From positions 1 through 32,396 of the forward strand of contig NZ_JACJQJ010000090.1 of assembly GCF_014696615.1 (NCBI RefSeq): DNA of 32,396 nt. The letters are read 5' to 3'. This DNA comes from Nostoc linckia FACHB-104 (lineage in GTDB: Bacteria; Cyanobacteriota; Cyanobacteriia; Cyanobacteriales; Nostocaceae). The notes below the pieces were generated by a model. That model searched no databases. It worked only from the letters and a program-made list of their open reading frames with translations, and was not told the origin of the DNA. Both the position numbers and the translations under genes were made by a program. This document shows positions 24,631 through 32,338 of this stretch, piece by piece (within the stretch, counting starts at the first letter, position 1; every line of letters starts with the position of its first letter).

Positions 24631-24810
24631 TAGCCCTGTTTTGTCAATCTGGGAGAAGCCAATCCCTGGAAGCCTTTCGGAGCTTTACTTTTCAGCTTTT
24701 GGTTATAAATTTTAGTTTCTGTTAGAAAATAAAGGCTCAAAGCTTGATTAAATAAAACTTTCAGAGTTTAGCTTCGATTATTCCTTTCCGAAAGTGATAA
24801 AACAGGGTTA
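24631..24810. repeat. imperfect inverted-repeat element
   Basis: TAGCCCTGTTTTGTCA (24631-24646) faces TGATAAAACAGGGTTA (24795-24810), 14 of 16 pairs. CTTTCGGA (24674-24681) faces TCCGAAAG (24787-24794), contiguous on the right but split by 27 bp on the left. The AT-rich interior of about 100 bp encodes nothing. Probably a decayed MITE or the two ends of a lost insertion sequence. Confidence 0.45.
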
Positions 24811-24952
24811 GTATTAGCCCAAAAATTTCATTTGTTGCTAGCGGTGAAAAACGCGGCTAGTTGGGCGCTTACATCTTACACCATTCTCAACAAGACCTAA
24901 AAAACTGATTTTCTCAACCCAAAATTAAGGTTTTGATGATTAGTAATTCTCA

Positions 24953-24972
24953 AGAAACCCGGTTTTTCACCC
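24953..24972 (-). repeat. dispersed repeat next to monooxygenase 3' end
   Basis: AAGAAACCCGGTTTTTCACC belongs by appearance to a repeat family widespread between cyanobacterial genes (GAAACCGGGTTTCTT type). It lies about 65 bp past the monooxygenase stop. A minus-strand frame over it (24897-25160) is a by-product. Confidence 0.35.
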
Positions 24973-25035
24973 AGGTGCAAGATATAAGTTTTCTCATCAG
25001 TCACGTATACATCAAATACACTCGCTTCTAACCTA

Positions 25036-26523
25036 TCACGAATGCTTCTGAATTTCTGGGGCAGAACTGAATACCAGCACACCGTCTTCAATCGCCTCAC
25101 AACGAACCATTTTCTTGTCACGTTTGTAGCTTTGAGCTCCAATCCAGGGTTCGCGATCACCTTGCTTCGGCAACAAGTGTATCACCCTTTGTATGTAGCC
25201 AGAGGAGAAATTCTCAACCAAGGGACGTGCAGTCATGTTCTGCTCTTCATCCCGCAGACGTGGTGTACATTGAGGAGAGCTAGTCTTATCCATGTGATTG
25301 ATGATGCGGCAAATATATTCCGCTATCAGGTCAGCACGTAGAGTCCATGAGGCATTGACGTAGCCAAAGACCGAAACAAGGTTCGGTACATTGGAATACA
25401 TCATACCCTTGTAGACATAGGTATTCGAGAAGTCAACTGGCTGACCGTCAACGTCAAATTTTACACCACCAAGTACAAGGAGATTGAGTCCCGTTGCCGT
25501 GACAATGATATCGGCTTCCAGTTCCTGACCCGATTTTAGGAGGATACCCTTTTCGGTGAAAGTCTCTATATTATCGGTGACAACCGATACCTTGCCTGAC
25601 TTAATCGCCTGAAACAGGTTACTGTTTGCCACTAGGCAAAGACGCTGATTCCAAGGATTGTAGCGTGGAGTAAAATGTGTTTCAACATCATAGTCAGCAC
25701 CAAGTTCTTGACGCACCATGTCGATCAGTTTCTGCTTGCTCATCTCTGGTTTAGCACGCATGGTCTGATAAGTAATCTGTTGAAGCGCAATGTACTTCAA
25801 ACGCATGATGAGATAGATCAGTTTGGCAGGCAGAAACTTCTTCAGAAAGTTGGCAATTGCATCCTCGTCGGAGCGTGACAAAAGATAAGTTGGTGAACGT
25901 TGCAGCATCACTACATGTTCTGCATCTTTAGACATTTCTGGTACCAAGGTGATTGCGGTTGCTCCAGAACCGATGACCACCACCTTTTTACCGCGATAAT
26001 CGAGACTCTTGTCCCATTTTTGTGGATGAATTATCTTGCCCTCGAAGCGATCGCGACCTTTGAATTCGGGGGTGTAGCCACCCTCATAGCTGTAGTAGCC
26101 AGAACACATCAGAAGGAGATTGCAGGTGAAGCAGACGGTCTCATCTGTACCCTTGCGTTGAGTTTCAATCGTCCATGTGGAATTGGTGCTTGACCAAGTA
26201 GCTTTCTTGACGAGATAACCATAGCGGATATGTTTATCGATACCGTTCTCTGTGGCAGTCTCCTGCACATATTTGAGGATTGACGGTCCATCGGCGATAA
26301 CTTTCGCTTCTTTCCACGGCTTGAAGTTATAGCCGAGTGTATACATATCGCTATCGGAGCGGATGCCTGGATAGCGGAAGAGGTCCCAGGTTCCACCCAT
26401 AGAGTCTCTTCCTTCCAGAATCATGTAGCTTTTTCCTGGGCACTTGCTCTGTAGCTGATAAGCTGTGCCGATTCCGGAAAGTCCTGCTCCGACAATCACA
26501 ACGTCGAAATGTTCTATGGACAT
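25036..26523 (-). CDS. Baeyer-Villiger-type flavin monooxygenase (EthA-like)
   Basis: A 495-residue class B flavoprotein monooxygenase. FAD site GAGLSGIG (residues 12-19), GGTWDLFRYPG (43-53), the Baeyer-Villiger fingerprint FxGxxxHxxxWD (FEGKIIHPQKWD, 160-171), NADPH site GSGATA (185-190), and ATG near VTATGLNL. The overall pattern and length match the EthA/AlmA group, which oxidise ketones to esters, thioethers or long-chain alkanes using NADPH and O2. AAGGAA lies 7 nt before the ATG. It stands alone; a repeat borders its 3' end and an inverted-repeat element lies 140 bp upstream of its start. Substrate unknown. Confidence 0.88.
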   Translation of the reverse strand: MSIEHFDVVIVGAGLSGIGTAYQLQSKCPGKSYMILEGRDSMGGTWDLFRYPGIRSDSDMYTLGYNFKPWKEAKVIADGPSILKYVQETATENGIDKHIRYGYLVKKATWSSTNSTWTIETQRKGTDETVCFTCNLLLMCSGYYSYEGGYTPEFKGRDRFEGKIIHPQKWDKSLDYRGKKVVVIGSGATAITLVPEMSKDAEHVVMLQRSPTYLLSRSDEDAIANFLKKFLPAKLIYLIMRLKYIALQQITYQTMRAKPEMSKQKLIDMVRQELGADYDVETHFTPRYNPWNQRLCLVANSNLFQAIKSGKVSVVTDNIETFTEKGILLKSGQELEADIIVTATGLNLLVLGGVKFDVDGQPVDFSNTYVYKGMMYSNVPNLVSVFGYVNASWTLRADLIAEYICRIINHMDKTSSPQCTPRLRDEEQNMTARPLVENFSSGYIQRVIHLLPKQGDREPWIGAQSYKRDKKMVRCEAIEDGVLVFSSAPEIQKHS

Positions 26524-26663
26524 GGTTTATTCCTTCTGCCTCCATTTTGGGCAATGAACAGATTCACATCCCTGCAAACTATTCTTGTAATTTACAGTGA
26601 ATAAATCTAACTTACATTCCGCACCCCAACTGTTATATCTGAACAGTTGAGCGACCGCTAATT

Positions 26664-26833
26664 TGAGGTTGAGCCGAGATAAGGGCTAGAACGGAAATAA
26701 GCTCTGAAAATCCTTGATTTTTCGTTACCCATAACAGTGTTACCTACAATAAAGTAGCAAATTACCAAACCTATGTAGGATGATCGTTAAGAGCCTTAAT
26801 TTCCGAAATTGCAGCTATCTCGGCTCAACCTCA
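26664..26833. mobile_element. inverted-repeat element (170 bp)
   Basis: A perfect 17-bp inverted repeat, TGAGGTTGAGCCGAGAT (26664-26680) and its complement (26817-26833), with weaker similarity continuing inward (CGGAAAT-AAG-CTCT on both sides, to about 45 bp). The interior holds a promoter-like AT-rich stretch and the start codon of the next small gene. This is MITE-like architecture; no clear target duplication is seen. Confidence 0.55.
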
Positions 26834-27034
26834 CCTTCACCTACAACTCGTTCTGTAACTGCTAACGCTTGTGGCTTTGTAATTTTCAAAGGTACATCTT
26901 CCAGCCCTTTACCAACTTCTTTTATGGTCGGTACAACTAGCTATACTGTGGCGACCCTGCCTAATGCTACAACCGCTCCTTATTGTATAACGGTTGATGG
27001 AACGCCTTTTGGCTACATTCCTGCATCCTGGTAA
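26780..27034 (+). CDS. small hypothetical protein, start inside element
   Basis: 84 residues, rich in Ser, Thr and Pro, with three cysteines and a body beginning about SPSPTTRSVTANACGFVIFK. The first 18 codons lie inside the right arm of the inverted-repeat element, so the natural N-terminus was probably replaced or the start is element-derived. The rest reads like a small secreted or repeat-domain protein fragment (TTSYTVATLPNATTAPYC). No family recognised. Confidence 0.4.
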   Translation: MIVKSLNFRNCSYLGSTSPSPTTRSVTANACGFVIFKGTSSSPLPTSFMVGTTSYTVATLPNATTAPYCITVDGTPFGYIPASW

Positions 27035-27089
27035 TTGAGTTAGCGATCGCTCTTTTTTCCTCTAAGAATGGAAGCGATCGCTTAAAACT

Positions 27090-27260
27090 ATGAATAAACT
27101 CTTCACTCTATTAACAATATTCATTTCTTTGCAATTACCTGCAATTGCACAACAAGCCACAGCATTTAAGGATAAAAATTACTTACAACTTCATGGCATT
27201 CAATTCCGTAAATTCCGCGTTTGGCTTTTTTTATGCGATTATCCTCGCTTGAATAGATAA
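27090..27260 (+). CDS. short exported protein or truncated gene
   Basis: 56 residues from ATG 27090. The N-terminus MNKLFTLLTIFISLQLPAIA is a clear signal peptide with a likely cleavage after AIA (before QQATAF). Only about 36 residues follow, with a basic RKFRVWLFLCDYPRLNR end. The mature part is too short for a known periplasmic family; the gene is probably cut short, with its natural continuation lost. A HIP1-containing spacer precedes it. Confidence 0.45.
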   Translation: MNKLFTLLTIFISLQLPAIAQQATAFKDKNYLQLHGIQFRKFRVWLFLCDYPRLNR

Positions 27261-27394
27261 TGCATACTGCTATTTCAGCCGAAACTCCGAATTTTTGGGA
27301 GGTGCGATCGCATACCTTCATCCAAGACTGAGCTCTCCCCCCTCAAATCAAAGTGCGTCATAGCCAAGTGCATCAATACCCACAGTTATTGACG

Positions 27395-27556
27395 TTATTC
27401 AACTTCAGTTTCTTCATCACCTTGCACGGTTTTGAGAACCGATTCCAGACGATAACCAGCCTCACGAATATAGTACCCAGCAGCACCCAGGTCTTCAAAT
27501 ACGCTATCAAATTGAGGATGAGTTGAGGGAAAAATCTTTCTGAGGCGATCACCACT
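27395..27556 (-). pseudogene. C-terminal coding fragment
   Basis: One minus-strand frame, bounded upstream by a stop and without a start, reads DRLRKIFPSTHPQFDSVFED then LGAAGYYIREAGYRLESVL and ends EETEVE-stop. Its composition is far more natural than the overlapping frame from 27600. It is the last 53 codons of a gene whose front is missing or frameshifted into the ATG frame at 27600. Family not recognised. Confidence 0.4.
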
Positions 27557-27658
27557 TCACTCGTACCTCCTACAATTTCCTCAGGGAGCGCAGTCCCCAT
27601 GCATAAATGCTCTATCTTGTATTATGTGTGTTACAATAGAGCAAATACTGAAATATAA

Positions 27659-28726
27659 GAGGCTAAAAATGAAAATGCAGGACGCATAAATGGCGGCTGT
27701 AAGTTAAGTCGCCAAATCGAAAAAGAATTTATTAACTTTTACCAAAAACACGGGCATTATCATTTACCAGAATATTCCTTAATTTCGCAAGACAGGAATT
27801 TACTCTACACAATCGCTGGGATGATACCGTTTAAGCCCATCTTTGAAGGGCATCAACAGCCGATATACAATCGAGTTGTCACATCTCAAAAATGTATTCG
27901 TACCAATGACATTGGCTCAGTAGGTAAAACTAAAAGACACTTAACTGGATTTACAATGCTGGGGCACTTCAGTTTTGGAGATTACTTCAAACAAGAAAGT
28001 ATTTCTTTAGGATATTACTTGGTAACTCAAATTTATGGAATTAATCCCAATAATTTGATTATTACGGTTCACCCAGAGGATGGAGAAACTCAAGAATTAT
28101 GGTCTCAGTATTTGCCAAAAGAGCGTATTGTTTGCAGCAATGACAATACTTGGAGTTCTGGCAAGCCTGGAATAATCGGACGTTGTACAGAGTTCTTCTA
28201 CGATTTTGAGCCGAAAGGACTAGATAGCATTGACTTAGATTCAGACCGATTCTTGGAGTTTTACAATATCGTGTTTGTAGATTCTCAAATTGACAATGAT
28301 GGCAATATACATCCCAATCCCATCAAATGTGTTGATTCTGGTTTAGGATTAGAACGCTTAACTTACATCCTCAGCAACAAAACAAGCATTTATGAGATAA
28401 ATTGCTTTAGTCAAAGTTTTGATAATCCCATTTTAAAAGACCACTATCGAACTTGTAACTGGATTATCAATGAGGGTATCAAGCCTAGCAATTCTAAACA
28501 TGGCTATATTCTCCGAAAGTTAATGAGAAGAATGTTTCATCTTGGATACAAGCCAAAAAACAATCCAATTTTTCTGGAAGAATATGAAAAATACCAAAAA
28601 GTAATATCCCTTGGTAAGCAGAAGTTAAGCCAGATTAATAACCCAACGTCAAGTGATTTATTAAATCTCTACCAAACTTTTGGTATACCCATTGAAATTA
28701 GCCAACAAATTATCGATAACTTTTGA
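27659..28726 (+). pseudogene. alanyl-tRNA synthetase-like catalytic domain, no normal start
   Basis: The frame is open from 27659 and homologous to AlaRS from the first codons on: IEKEFINFYQKHGHYHLP, LLYTIAGM (27800-27823), VTSQKCIR, TMLGHFSFGDYF, IIGRCTEFF, VDSGLGLERLTYIL (class II motif 3 region), GYILRKLMRRMFHLGY. It stops at LYQTFGIPIEISQQIIDNF, exactly where AlaRS passes into the editing and C-Ala domains, so it is a stand-alone core of up to 355 residues. No ATG, GTG or TTG exists in frame before the internal ATG 27821, which would remove the first essential helix. An out-of-frame ATG (27669, MKMQDA-stop) suggests a frameshift, or leader reading with recoding. Either a pseudogene or an unusual paralog; not the housekeeping enzyme. 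Confidence 0.6.
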
Positions 28727-28929
28727 TAAAAAGCTATCGATGGGAACCGCCTTTTCTACGAAAGGCTTCCGCCAACGTGCAGCGTTTTGTAGAGAAGAGT
28801 GCGACCCACGCACCGCTATAGTTTTACTCTTGCGACCAGAGTTACCCAAGACTCAGAAAATATCTTTCACTTGAGCTTTTTCTGTAGTTTAACCGCTGCA
28901 ATGGCGCACAGCAATTACAAAGCATCAGG
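28727..28929. other. repeat-bearing spacer
   Basis: Between the AlaRS-like frame and the transferase stop. It contains GC-rich dispersed-repeat sequence (about 28755-28835, with TACGAAAGGCTTCCGCCAAC) and no credible gene. Confidence 0.35.
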
Positions 28930-29568
28930 TTAAGGAGTTATTTTGGCATAAAAATCCTCATCCGCACGCATAAGAGCAGGTCGCTCCATCAAGTGCTTGA
29001 TATACCTGCTGAGAGGCTCATTATCTTTAAGCATCCCTAGTTTGAAAGCCCATAACAAAACCCCTCCAATCACAATATCAGCAGCGCTCAATTTGTCTGC
29101 TACTAAGTAATTTTTATCCGCCAGTACCTCTTTTAAAGGTAGAGCAACTCGGTCAAACCATTGCAAAGCTTCCTGTGATGAAATTGCGGAGCGTACTTTT
29201 ATTGGGAGTATTTTTTCTGGCAACTGAGGTAGAACATCAAACATAAAATGTTCTACGGGTGGTTCTAATGTAGATGTAGCGTAAAATAACCATTGTAAGT
29301 AATAGCCACGTTCATGACTATCTAATGCTGGAGCAAACCCCATTAACTGATATTTATCAGCAAGATATGCACAGATAGCAGCAGATTCAAAAATCGTGAC
29401 TGCCCCATCTATTAAAATTGGCACTTTTCCATGTGGATGCAACTTTTGATATTCTGGCTGTTTGGTCATATTCATATCAACCTGTACCAATTCATAGGGA
29501 ACTCCCATCTCTTCTAACAGCCACCGAGGACGTACTGCTCGTGTCGTAGGAATGTAGTACAGTTTCAT
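28930..29568 (-). CDS. glutathione S-transferase family protein
   Basis: 212 residues. The N-terminal thioredoxin-like domain begins KLYYIPTTRAVRPRWLLEE and contains HGKVPILIDG (cis-Pro of the glutathione site) and ESAAICAYLADKY (Glu-Ser contact to glutathione). The all-helical C-terminal domain includes AADIVIGGVLLWAF, the N-capping box region. Length is standard. It lacks the Ser/Cys-rich start of theta/beta forms; Tyr4 or Tyr5 or Thr8/9 could be the catalytic residue. It conjugates or reduces electrophiles with glutathione in the cytosol. GAGG lies 14 nt before ATG. Confidence 0.88.
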   Translation of the reverse strand: MKLYYIPTTRAVRPRWLLEEMGVPYELVQVDMNMTKQPEYQKLHPHGKVPILIDGAVTIFESAAICAYLADKYQLMGFAPALDSHERGYYLQWLFYATSTLEPPVEHFMFDVLPQLPEKILPIKVRSAISSQEALQWFDRVALPLKEVLADKNYLVADKLSAADIVIGGVLLWAFKLGMLKDNEPLSRYIKHLMERPALMRADEDFYAKITP

Positions 29569-29646
29569 GCTTTATATCATTGCCTCGCTGATTTAAGACG
29601 AAGCAGTTAGTCATAGGTAATTAGGAAATGTGAGTTGGCTATCAAG

Positions 29647-29808
29647 TTAGCACCAGATATTTAATAGTACGCGGATATCCCAACAAAGCGATCGCCTACT
29701 TTGTCTTTTTATCGATTCGTAAGCTTCAGGCGACAGCCAAGAGCCATCTTCTAGTTGCTGGTAGCCTTGCACCATGACCAAAACCACAGTTAACCAAGTT
29801 GTCAGCAT
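29647..29808 (-). CDS. possible 53-residue protein
   Basis: An open minus-strand frame reads MLTTWLTVVLVMVQGYQQ, then LEDGSWLSPEAYESIKRQ and a basic tail. The middle looks protein-like but I know no family and see no ribosome site. It may be the end of a lost gene. The rest of the 29569-29935 spacer holds a HIP1 site and nothing else I can name. Confidence 0.25.
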   Translation of the reverse strand: MLTTWLTVVLVMVQGYQQLEDGSWLSPEAYESIKRQSRRSLCWDIRVLLNIWC

Positions 29809-29935
29809 CAATGGTTGTACTTTAGTCGTGTTTTATACGCTCTGCCCACTGCTGGCAATTTCGGGTAATTAGTCCTGGTGTTGCGGTGTTTGGTCGAACT
29901 CATGTTAATTTGTCACTGTACATGAGAGTTGTTAC

Positions 29936-29970
29936 TTAAAAACCCCAGAGCGATATCCTTGCTCCGGGGT
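29936..29970 (-). terminator. Rho-independent terminator
   Basis: On the minus strand: ACCCC-x-GAGC stem, 9-nt loop, GCTC-x-GGGGT, followed directly by TTTT. Nine base pairs with one internal mismatch and a U-run make a good intrinsic terminator for a transcript coming from the tRNA-like unit at 30023-30155. A second small stem (GACGT-AAAA-ACGTC) precedes it. Confidence 0.6.
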
Positions 29971-30022
29971 CGGTTGACGTTTTTACGTCCCACACAGTCT
30001 TTTTATTTCCGATCGCAGTGGT

Positions 30023-30155
30023 TCAGATCAAAGCTTTGCAGTCTTGCCACTAGACCATCTCGGCACGATAGAGTGGAAAACGCGGACTTGGCACAAAGCC
30101 AAGTGGAGCGATTTTCTAAGAAGCCGAGAACGGGATTTGAACCCGTGTTGCAACA
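30023..30155 (-). ncRNA. tRNA halves in reversed (permuted) order
   Basis: Read on the minus strand, first comes a tRNA 3' part: T-arm ACGGG-TTCAAAT-CCCGT (30130-30146) and acceptor strand TCTCGGC (30123-30129). After 58 nt containing a 7-bp hairpin (30086-30104) comes a tRNA 5' part: acceptor GCCGAGA (30058-30064), TG, D-arm GTCT-AGTGGCA-AGAC (30041-30055). The acceptor strands pair perfectly (7 bp). GCAA after the D-arm can pair with TTGC before the T-arm as an anticodon stem. Neither half has its other half in the normal place. Either a circularly permuted tRNA-like gene or two decayed tandem tRNAs. Anticodon not assignable with confidence. Confidence 0.5.
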
Positions 30156-30252
30156 GCATAGACCAAAGCGAGTGATACTGGCAGACGGGGAAGCTTAATA
30201 CTAGTCATAAATATCTTTTAATACAGCTTCTTAGAGGACAAGCGGTGTTGCC

Positions 30253-30281
30253 AGTCTGTCCATATATTATGTGGACAGACT
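30253..30281. terminator. strong hairpin after nuclease gene
   Basis: AGTCTGTCCA and its complement TGGACAGACT form a perfect 10-bp stem around a 9-nt AT-rich loop, 26 bp past the nuclease stop codon. No proper T-run follows on the nuclease strand, so termination or 3'-end protection are both possible. Confidence 0.4.
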
Positions 30282-30306
30282 TTCTCATTTTGCCAATTAT
30301 CAAAAC

Positions 30307-31617
30307 TTACAAATTATCGACTCGCGCCTCTATTACAGACTGAGTAGATGTTGAGACAGCCGATAAGAAATCGAATCCTGTTAGAGATTCAAGTGAATCA
30401 ACGCTAACTCGGTAGTTTCTCCAATCAGCATTCCGAACCCCTTGAGTATTAGGAATGTTAACAGCAATGACTCTTGTAGATGTTGTGACACCAGACACTC
30501 CAGACCCTGGAGTATCTAGGACAACAATAATTTTCCAAGTGCGATTGGGAACTGTAACCTTACCAGTAGCAATAGTGTTAAAGAATCCATTGCTTCCAGT
30601 ACCGCCCGTTCCATATCCACCGGAAATTATATAGAGTTCTTTCCCCTGACTAACCAGAGTTCTAGCGTAATTTTCTAAGTTAGCCCAAATCCCCTGATTG
30701 TTATCAGGCGCTTGAGCAATCATGTTCGACATCAAGAAGGTACTGGAGTTAACAGCAACTGTGCTAGTCCGGTCGCCTGAAGGTGTCATGTGTCCTCTAT
30801 CAAATCCACTACCGCTAAAATCGGTAGATTGAACTTGATAGCAACCGGCTGGTAAGGTGGTATCAGCACGAAAGTCATCTTGTCTTGGTGTGCTTCCTAA
30901 CCAAATATTATTTAACTGCCAAGATACCCAATTGGATCTGCCTAAACTGCAATTGTATCCAACCGCATACTGTACTTTATCAAGCAAATAATTGTTTAGA
31001 TTGGAAGTTCCGGCACCACTAGGATTACCTATTGTTAGATGTACGCTTGTACTACCGCCACCACCTGAAGTACCATAATCGGTGATTATAATATTATCAA
31101 TGTTAGTTCTGTTGGTAGTTCCATCAGTTTTGCGAACTTCACAGCGAGATGTGCCAGAGATGTTAGGCGTAAAAGTTGCAGTCTGTAAAGTTGTTGAACT
31201 GGTTGTGACTGTTGAACCAACTTGTGACCATGAACTACCACCATTAGCTGAACACCACAACTGCCAATTGGTACTGGCATCAGAACCAAACTTTGCGTGT
31301 TTAATGCTAACTGTGCCAGCACCAGTAGTGCGGTCAAATTTCATTGAGACTTTACCACTGTTGCGGATACGTGCAGATTGTGTACCGCTTTTTGCATCAG
31401 TTGTCAGATTGCCAATCAAGGCATCATCCAAATTCCAAACACCTGTAGCGAGGGTGACATCAGCAGCAGCATAACTGCCTTTTGAGCCAGTTTCAAAACC
31501 TTCAACAGTTGTTGCACCTTTTGCACTAAATAGTGTGTTGAAGGTAATTAGTAAAATTATTACTACTCCTGTCAACCACCCATTGCGATAAACTTTGCGC
31601 CAAAAATTCAATAACAT
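30307..31617 (-). CDS. exported DNA/RNA non-specific endonuclease (NucA-type)
   Basis: 436 residues from the ATG at 31617 (preferred: signal segment WLTGVVIILLITFNTLFSAKG follows; GAGG lies about 14 nt upstream; the longer frame to 31671 adds only unlikely residues). The signal peptide is followed by a beta-sandwich-like, Ser/Thr/Gly-rich N-terminal domain (about 35-180) and a GGGGS linker. The C-terminal nuclease domain has the catalytic DRGHMTPSGDR motif (DRGH about 273-276) and NNQGIWANLENYAR supplying the metal Asn and Glu. This is the Serratia nuclease/Anabaena NucA family: an Mg2+-dependent enzyme cutting DNA and RNA outside the cytoplasm. The extra N-terminal domain probably binds cell-surface or extracellular polymers. 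No NuiA-like inhibitor gene is visible beside it. Confidence 0.88.
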   Translation of the reverse strand: MLLNFWRKVYRNGWLTGVVIILLITFNTLFSAKGATTVEGFETGSKGSYAAADVTLATGVWNLDDALIGNLTTDAKSGTQSARIRNSGKVSMKFDRTTGAGTVSIKHAKFGSDASTNWQLWCSANGGSSWSQVGSTVTTSSTTLQTATFTPNISGTSRCEVRKTDGTTNRTNIDNIIITDYGTSGGGGSTSVHLTIGNPSGAGTSNLNNYLLDKVQYAVGYNCSLGRSNWVSWQLNNIWLGSTPRQDDFRADTTLPAGCYQVQSTDFSGSGFDRGHMTPSGDRTSTVAVNSSTFLMSNMIAQAPDNNQGIWANLENYARTLVSQGKELYIISGGYGTGGTGSNGFFNTIATGKVTVPNRTWKIIVVLDTPGSGVSGVTTSTRVIAVNIPNTQGVRNADWRNYRVSVDSLESLTGFDFLSAVSTSTQSVIEARVDNL

Positions 31618-31835
31618 TATTGTTGATTTAACCTCGAAGTTCAGCAGGAGAGCATTCCCAGTTAAAAACAACAGGATGATAACTAACTGTGTTGCTTATG
31701 TAGGTTAAATTCTTATTACTGTTAGATTATGTCTGTTGGTTGTGTGAGTGTCTGATTGTGATGGATTTCCGAGTTTTATATAAGTCACCAAAGGGCGATC
31801 GCTTTTAAGTAGATGGGGTCTTCTCGAAACCCATC

Positions 31836-32111
31836 CTACCTTTTTTCTGCAATTAAATTTTGAAGGTAGTCCCGCGTTTCTAACAAGTTTAGATACAGAA
31901 AATTCCCGTTTTTATCAAGTATTTCGTATTCATCGATAATGACATGATTAGCATCTTGCCCCCACCCAAGACCGGAAATTAACCCTAAAGCACAAGCCTT
32001 GCTTCCAAGCTCACCGATTTCTAATAGTATGTTTTTATATTCTGCTTTTAGTTTCCCTGTCCTAATCATCTCATCAAGTCTTGCTTGATATTCAGCATTA
32101 GTTTCACTCAT
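31836..32111 (-). CDS. small hypothetical protein
   Basis: 91 residues from ATG 32111 (the GTG one codon upstream is less likely). N-terminal helix NAEYQARLDEMIRTGKLKAEY, then a Gly-rich hydrophobic stretch KACALGLISGLGWG, and an acidic DEYEILDKNGNFLYLNLLETRDYL end. No signal or membrane anchor. Not recognised. Its gene starts about 200 bp upstream of the nuclease frame's own leader but the two are separated by a spacer, so they are probably independent. Confidence 0.5.
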   Translation of the reverse strand: MSETNAEYQARLDEMIRTGKLKAEYKNILLEIGELGSKACALGLISGLGWGQDANHVIIDEYEILDKNGNFLYLNLLETRDYLQNLIAEKR

Positions 32112-32200
32112 CACATCAACTTACTAAAGGTCATAGGCGCAAAATCAACAGCAATCACACTTAATATCATGCTCATGAACTAAATAAGAAGCCAATATAA

Positions 32201-32338
32201 TTAAATTCTAGCAAGCCACTTTGTAAGAGCTAAATCAACCAGTAGTTCAAGAGAACTAGAAACTTGATAAGTAGGGCGTAAGTTGCTATAGCCCTCTTCT
32301 GTCACTCTCCGGAGTAAGCAAATAGTAAAAAAGCTAAA
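32201..32338 (-). pseudogene. possible C-terminal coding fragment
   Basis: A minus-strand frame bounded upstream by a stop reads RRVTEEGYSNLRPTYQVSS then LELLVDLALTKWLARI-stop. It looks protein-like; a GTG at the VTEEG position could start a 34-residue peptide. It could also be the tail of a gene cut by frameshift. The rest of the window to 32396 shows nothing else. Confidence 0.25.

Larger units (their letters stand above)
23833..24896. other. intergenic region with element fossils
   Basis: No intact gene is visible. It contains a transposase fragment, a copy of the 20301 inverted repeat, a 24-codon open frame at 24202-24276 (MLEFLRQTVDRKYAVA, too short to judge), a GC-rich repeat near 24415-24470, and an imperfect inverted-repeat element at 24631-24810. 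Confidence 0.5.

Noticed and set aside
27373-27600. 75-residue minus-strand frame starting at 27600
   Set aside because: Its second half is the wrong frame of a more natural coding fragment (27395-27556). Only the first 15-20 residues might belong to the same lost gene.
30023-30155. Two-piece (permuted) tmRNA
   Set aside because: Acceptor strands are GCCGAGA/TCTCGGC, not the GGGGCUG-type tmRNA stem, there is no G-U pair typical of alanine identity at position 3-70, and no tag-peptide reading frame is seen.
29929-30198. 89-residue + strand frame
   Set aside because: It is antisense to the terminator and tRNA-like halves, which explain the sequence better.
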